Assembly: GCA_027035735.1 (NCBI GenBank)
Contig: JALVUH010000078.1
Coordinates: 1 to 8,583, forward strand
DNA length: 8,583 nucleotides
Source: Nautiliaceae bacterium
Lineage (GTDB): Bacteria > Campylobacterota > Campylobacteria > Campylobacterales > Nautiliaceae
Reading direction: 5' to 3'
Both the position numbers and the translations under genes were made by a program. Below are positions 5,884 through 8,583 of this stretch, in pieces (the stretch's first letter is position 1; every line of letters starts with the position of its first letter). The notes beneath the pieces were generated by a model. That model was not told where the DNA came from and searched no databases. It worked only from the letters and a program-made list of their open reading frames with translations.

Positions 5884-5922
5884 TACCTTTTTTGTTATAA
5901 TTTTAGCAAAAATTAAAAAGGA
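5884..5922. promoter_or_regulatory. Overlapping divergent promoters of hisF and rsmA
   Basis: On the plus strand TGTTATAAT at 5893-5901 is an extended -10 for rsmA, followed by AAAAAGGA at 5915-5922 as its Shine-Dalgarno. On the minus strand TGCTAAAAT at 5908-5900 is an extended -10 for hisF, followed by AAAAAAGG at 5892-5885. The two -10 elements share bases 5900-5901, so the polymerase should occupy only one at a time. A second plus-strand TGTTATAAT at 5925-5933 overlaps the rsmA start and would give a leaderless or truncated message if active. No histidine-operon attenuator is seen. Confidence 0.55.
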
Positions 5923-5928
5923 TATGTT

Positions 5929-6699
5929 ATAATCAAAGCAAAGAAAAAATTTGGTCAAAATTTTTTAAAAGATAAACATTATTTGGAAAAAATCGTCCAA
6001 TCGATGCCCAATACTCAAAACTTAGTTGTAGAAATTGGGCCTGGATTAGGCGATTTAACAGAAAAGTTGCTGGAAAAAAGAAGAGTTCTAGCAGTAGAAA
6101 TAGATAAAGATTTGTGTGAAATTTTAAAAAAGAAATTTCCTAATTTAGATTTGAAATGTGGTGATGTTTTGGATTATTGGCAAGATAGTTTGGCAGAAGA
6201 AAAATATGATTTAATAGCTAATTTGCCATACTATGTAGCTACTAATATAATCCTTAGAGCATTAAAAGATAAAAATGCTCAAAATATTTTGGTTTTAATT
6301 CAAAAAGAAGTTGCAGATAAATTTTCGGCTAAGCCAGGAGATAAAAATTATTCTTCCTTGGCTATATTAGCTCAAAGTGTGGCAAAGGTAAAAAAACTTT
6401 TTGATGTTCCACCTGGAGCATTTGTACCAGCTCCAAAAGTGACAAGTAGTGTAATTTTATTTGAAAAATTTAAAGATTCATATGATGAAGAGTTTGCAAA
6501 ATTTTTAAAAATTGCATTTTCAAATCCTAGAAAAACTTTAAAGAAAAATTTATCTGCAAAATATGAATTTAATCCAAATGATTTTGGACTTAAAGAAACA
6601 ATAAGACCACATCAAGTAGATGGCTCTACTTTTTTCCGGCTCTTTTCTGAATTGGCCACAGAAAGGAGTAATAATGGAAAAAGAAAAAATAAATCTTGA
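5929..6699 (+). CDS. rsmA: 16S rRNA dimethyladenosine transferase, with apparent ATA start
   Basis: RsmA/KsgA dimethylates A1518 and A1519 near the 3' end of 16S rRNA, a late small-subunit assembly checkpoint. From 5929 the product is 256 residues, close to family length. Visible are the SAM-binding FGQNFL (8-13), VEIGPGLGDLT (34-44), VEID (56-59), GDV (78-80), catalytic NLPYY (98-102) and PPGAFVPAPKVTSSV (161-175). The frame has no ATG, GTG or TTG between its upstream boundary and the TTG at 5983, which would delete the FGQNFL block. Relatives begin Met-Ile/Val-Lys-Ala-Lys; here ATA-ATC-AAA-GCA-AAG sits at that position, 6 nt after AAAAAGGA. I therefore place the start at ATA 5929. ATG at 5924 is out of frame and stops after two codons. 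The last 26 bp overlap rnj. Leucine TTG is used more than in neighbouring genes. Confidence 0.88.
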   Translation: MIKAKKKFGQNFLKDKHYLEKIVQSMPNTQNLVVEIGPGLGDLTEKLLEKRRVLAVEIDKDLCEILKKKFPNLDLKCGDVLDYWQDSLAEEKYDLIANLPYYVATNIILRALKDKNAQNILVLIQKEVADKFSAKPGDKNYSSLAILAQSVAKVKKLFDVPPGAFVPAPKVTSSVILFEKFKDSYDEEFAKFLKIAFSNPRKTLKKNLSAKYEFNPNDFGLKETIRPHQVDGSTFFRLFSELATERSNNGKRKNKS

Positions 6700-8583
6700 A
6701 GAAGCTATTAAAAATACAGTAGAACAAAATTTAAAAACTTCTCAAAAAGAGATTGAAAATAAAGATAAAAATAATCAAAAAAAATCAAATGGAAATTCAA
6801 AACAACAAAAAAAAGTTCCTCTTGTTCAACAAAAAAAAGTTGATCCAAAAAATTTTGTATGGTTTAAAGATTTAAATAAAGCTTTTAATGAAAATGAAAA
6901 AATTCATCACTCAAGACTTACATGTTTTAATAAAATAGATTCAAATACAAAAGGATGGATTAGATTTACTCCTCTTGGAGGACTTGATGAAATTGGAGGA
7001 AATTGTGCAGTACTTGAGACAGAAAATAGTGCAATAATTATTGATTGTGGTATGAGTTTTCCAAATGAAGATATGCATGGAGTTGATATTTTAATCCCAG
7101 ATTTTAGTTATCTTAGGGAAATAAGACATAAAATCAAAGGTCTTATAATAACACATGGTCATGAAGATCATATAGGAGCTGTTCCATATCTATTCAAAGA
7201 GATGCAATTTCCAATTTATGGAACAAGTTTGCCTCTTGCTATGATAGAAAATAAATTTAAAGAGCATAAACTTCTTCAATATAGAAGTTATTTTAGAAGT
7301 GTTAAAAAAAGAACTCCTATTCAAATAGGTGATTTTAAAGTTGAGTGGATTCATATGACTCACTCAATCATTGATTCATCATCTCTTGCTATTCAAACAC
7401 CAGTTGGGACTATTATTCATACTGGCGATTTTAAAATAGACCATACTCCAATTGATGGATATGCTCCGGATTTACATAGATTAGCTTATTATGGAGAAAA
7501 AGGAGTTTTAGCTTTATTTAGTGATTCAACAAATTCATATAAACCTGGAGTTACTCCAAGTGAGAGTGTAGTTGGAAAAACATTTGATGATTTGTTTATG
7601 AAAACTAAAGGTAGAGTTATTATGAGCACATTTAGCTCAAATATTCATAGAGTCTATCAAGCAATTGAAAGAGGTATTAAGTATGGTAGAAAAGTTTGTA
7701 TTATTGGTAGAAGTATGGAGCAGAATTTAAATGTAGCAATGGATTTGGGATATATTAAACTACCTCGTGATATTTTTATAGACCCATATGAAATTGGAAA
7801 ATACCAAGATCATGAAATATTAATTATTACAACAGGAAGCCAGGGTGAGAGTATGAGTGCTTTATATAGAATGGCAATTGATGAACACAGACATGTAAAA
7901 ATAAAAGAGGGTGATCAAATAATTATTAGTGCAAAAGCAATTCCTGGTAATGAACCAACAGTATCTCAACTTATAAACTTTTTGATGAAAAAAGGTGCAA
8001 AAGTAGCATATCATGATTTTAGTGAGATTCATGTAAGTGGACATGCAAGTCAGGAAGAGCAAAAATTAATGTTAAGGCTTGTAAAACCAAAATACTTTTT
8101 CCCAGTTCATGGTGAATATAATCATTTAATGAAACATAGAGAAACTGCTATGAGTGTTGGAATTCCTGAAGAGAATATTTTTGTAATGGAAGATGGAGAA
8201 CAATGGGAAATTACTCCAAAAAAAGTTAGAAAAGTTAAAAATGTACCAACTGGAAAAATTTATATAGATAATCAAATAAATGAACAGATTGAAAATGATG
8301 TAGTGATTGATAGACAAAAATTAGCAAATGAGGGTATTATAATGATTGTAGCACAAGTAGATAAGAAGAATAAAAAACTTATCTCTCGCCCTCGTGTTAC
8401 AACATATGGAATTATTGCAGATAAAGATGATAAAGCTTTTGCAAAAGAGATGGAAGATTTACTTGCAAATTATATTGATCATGCAAAAGATTATGTATAT
8501 GAAAAAAATAGAATCTTTGAAAATGAACTTAGAAATGTTATTAGAAAACATGTATTTAGAAAAACAAAAAAATATCCTACAAT
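6674..8583 (+). CDS. rnj: Ribonuclease J, nearly complete (3' end outside window)
   Basis: An RNase J of the metallo-beta-lactamase/beta-CASP family, with 5'-exonuclease and endonuclease activity, central to mRNA turnover and rRNA maturation in Campylobacterota. The window holds 636 codons; the sequence breaks off after KKYPT, where I expect roughly a dozen more residues. Residues 1 to about 92 are an extension rich in Lys, Asn, Gln and Glu, with a disordered-looking stretch at 20-60, as known for Helicobacter pylori RNase J. The catalytic domain starts near IRFTPLGGLDEIGGN. Zinc ligands are in HGHEDH (161-166), HTGDF (249-253) and PVHGEYNH (477-484), and SGHA (455-458) is the beta-CASP motif. 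AAAGGAG at 6662-6668, 5 nt before the ATG, lies inside rsmA, so the pair is translationally coupled. Confidence 0.97.
   Translation, partial: MEKEKINLEEAIKNTVEQNLKTSQKEIENKDKNNQKKSNGNSKQQKKVPLVQQKKVDPKNFVWFKDLNKAFNENEKIHHSRLTCFNKIDSNTKGWIRFTPLGGLDEIGGNCAVLETENSAIIIDCGMSFPNEDMHGVDILIPDFSYLREIRHKIKGLIITHGHEDHIGAVPYLFKEMQFPIYGTSLPLAMIENKFKEHKLLQYRSYFRSVKKRTPIQIGDFKVEWIHMTHSIIDSSSLAIQTPVGTIIHTGDFKIDHTPIDGYAPDLHRLAYYGEKGVLALFSDSTNSYKPGVTPSESVVGKTFDDLFMKTKGRVIMSTFSSNIHRVYQAIERGIKYGRKVCIIGRSMEQNLNVAMDLGYIKLPRDIFIDPYEIGKYQDHEILIITTGSQGESMSALYRMAIDEHRHVKIKEGDQIIISAKAIPGNEPTVSQLINFLMKKGAKVAYHDFSEIHVSGHASQEEQKLMLRLVKPKYFFPVHGEYNHLMKHRETAMSVGIPEENIFVMEDGEQWEITPKKVRKVKNVPTGKIYIDNQINEQIENDVVIDRQKLANEGIIMIVAQVDKKNKKLISRPRVTTYGIIADKDDKAFAKEMEDLLANYIDHAKDYVYEKNRIFENELRNVIRKHVFRKTKKYPT

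Noticed and set aside
5983..6699. rsmA starting at TTG 5983
   Set aside because: It would remove 18 residues including the conserved FGQNFL SAM-binding block, and no Shine-Dalgarno precedes it; the upstream frame is open and matches the family N-terminus.
6734..6860. Lys/Gln/Asn-rich start of rnj as a frameshifted or separate small gene
   Set aside because: It is in frame with the catalytic domain, begins at a good ribosome site, and long low-complexity extensions are known for RNase J in this phylum.
7862..8317. Minus-strand open frames opposite rnj
   Set aside because: They are antisense to the conserved beta-CASP and zinc-ligand region of RNase J, and their Phe/Ile/Tyr-rich products look like chance translations.

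Overview
The window is a gene-dense, AT-rich piece of bacterial chromosome with eleven protein genes and almost no spare DNA. Gene content and order point to the Campylobacterota (former Epsilonproteobacteria): rsmA directly followed by a ribonuclease J with a long low-complexity N-terminal extension, rlmN close by, a short nucleoside-hydrolase-like gene, and promoters made of T-rich DNA plus TGnTATAAT without a clear -35 box. Very low GC and a DUF3343-type protein typical of anaerobes fit a deep-branching anaerobic group such as Nautiliales (Nautilia/Caminibacter/Lebetimonas). The family assignment is an inference from protein style, not a proven match.

Layout. Left part: kdsA (minus strand, cut by the window edge) diverges from dapF across 42 bp. 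These serve lipopolysaccharide Kdo synthesis and lysine/peptidoglycan diaminopimelate synthesis. Then come tpx (thiol peroxidase) and a SurA-like periplasmic chaperone gene, each with its own extended -10 motif. Middle part: a five-gene minus-strand block reads hisF, a small exported protein of unknown function, a nucleoside phosphorylase/hydrolase-like protein, rlmN and a DUF3343 protein. Overlaps of 4 and 8 bp join some of these genes, and the block meets the surA-like gene tail to tail with a 10-bp overlap. Right part: rsmA and rnj run rightwards from a 52-bp divergent promoter region shared with hisF, overlap by 26 bp, and rnj leaves the window shortly before its expected end. rlmN, rsmA and rnj together make a ribosomal RNA modification and RNA processing neighbourhood.

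Two things stand out beyond ordinary housekeeping. First, two exact copies of the 16-bp palindrome TGTTTCACGTGAAACA, the consensus parS site bound by the chromosome-partition protein ParB, lie 291 bp apart. One is inside the nucleosidase-like gene and one is between that gene and its upstream neighbour. Second, rsmA has no ATG, GTG or TTG where its conserved N-terminus begins: the Shine-Dalgarno sequence and homology both point to an ATA codon at 5929. No insertion sequences, CRISPR arrays, tRNA or rRNA genes were seen, and I found no evidence for a new multi-gene system.
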